From Paralvinella palmiformis (taxonomy: Eukaryota; Annelida; Polychaeta; Terebellida; Alvinellidae): a stretch of DNA of 64,000 nt. This document shows, piece by piece, positions 63,907-64,000 of this stretch. The notes beneath the pieces are model-generated. The model searched no databases. It was not told the DNA's origin and was given only the letters and a program-made list of their open reading frames with translations. The stretch is from NCBI GenBank assembly GCA_025642065.1, contig JAODUP010000721.1, forward strand, positions 332,501-396,500, written 5' to 3'. A program made the position numbers and the translations under genes. Each line of letters begins with the position of its first letter. Position 1 is the first letter of the stretch.

Positions 63907-64000
63907 ATAAAAGTACCTGTTAAAATGTAATGACAATTTCCCTAATAGATCTATATTTGAATATTATTTGAAACAACATTTACGTGATGTATTGTTATTG

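Overview
This is eukaryotic genomic DNA. Genes are split by GT-AG (and some GC-AG) introns, long TA/CA/CT microsatellites are frequent, and tRNA-derived SINEs, LINEs, BEL/Pao, Penelope-like, MULE and hAT remnants are abundant. The mix fits a marine lophotrochozoan, most likely a mollusc. That is an inference from repeat style and the kynurenine 3-monooxygenase (KMO) protein, not a proof.

The only clear host gene family is KMO, the FAD monooxygenase of the kynurenine pathway. Three head-to-tail copies lie on the minus strand. KMO-A (269-1561) is partial: only its first two coding exons are inside the window. KMO-B (12119-22913) has 13 recognisable exons but a damaged donor after exon 12. KMO-C (32079-38487) has 13 exons that join in phase to a 468-residue protein. 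Exon lengths match between B and C except the last (144 vs 147 nt). A 413-bp block covering exons 5-6 and the intron between them is identical in B and C, while the flanking introns have diverged, which points to gene conversion.

Layout. 1-2.4 kb: 5' end of KMO-A and a 30-bp minisatellite. 2.4-10 kb: THAP-exon relic, AT-rich satellite, MULE relic, CR1-like LINE relic. 10-14 kb: dispersed repeats and LTR-like repeats around the last exon of KMO-B. 14-23 kb: KMO-B with a BEL/Pao relic, SINEs and a foldback in its introns. 23-29 kb: BEL/Pao remnant in a 1975-bp tandem duplication, then a hAT relic. 32-38.5 kb: KMO-C. 39-46.5 kb: a THAP-type exon, a 2350-bp tandem duplication carrying a SINE, and a dispersed repeat family. 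46.7-50.8 kb: a complete 4.15-kb MULE DNA transposon with 9-bp target duplication and a frameshifted transposase. 53-60 kb: a Penelope-like element (SGNH-like, RT and GIY-YIG segments) with a hammerhead ribozyme motif in its tail; the tail is split by two truncated RNase-H-bearing LINEs. 60-64 kb: SINEs, microsatellites and one uncharacterised candidate exon.

Most long open frames over microsatellites and satellites are artefacts and are not annotated as genes. The strongest points for follow-up are the KMO array with its conversion tract and lost C-terminal anchor, the hammerhead ribozyme, the MULE with arrayed termini, the SGNH-like segment in frame with a Penelope-type element, and the 3' tail shared by a LINE and the SINEs.
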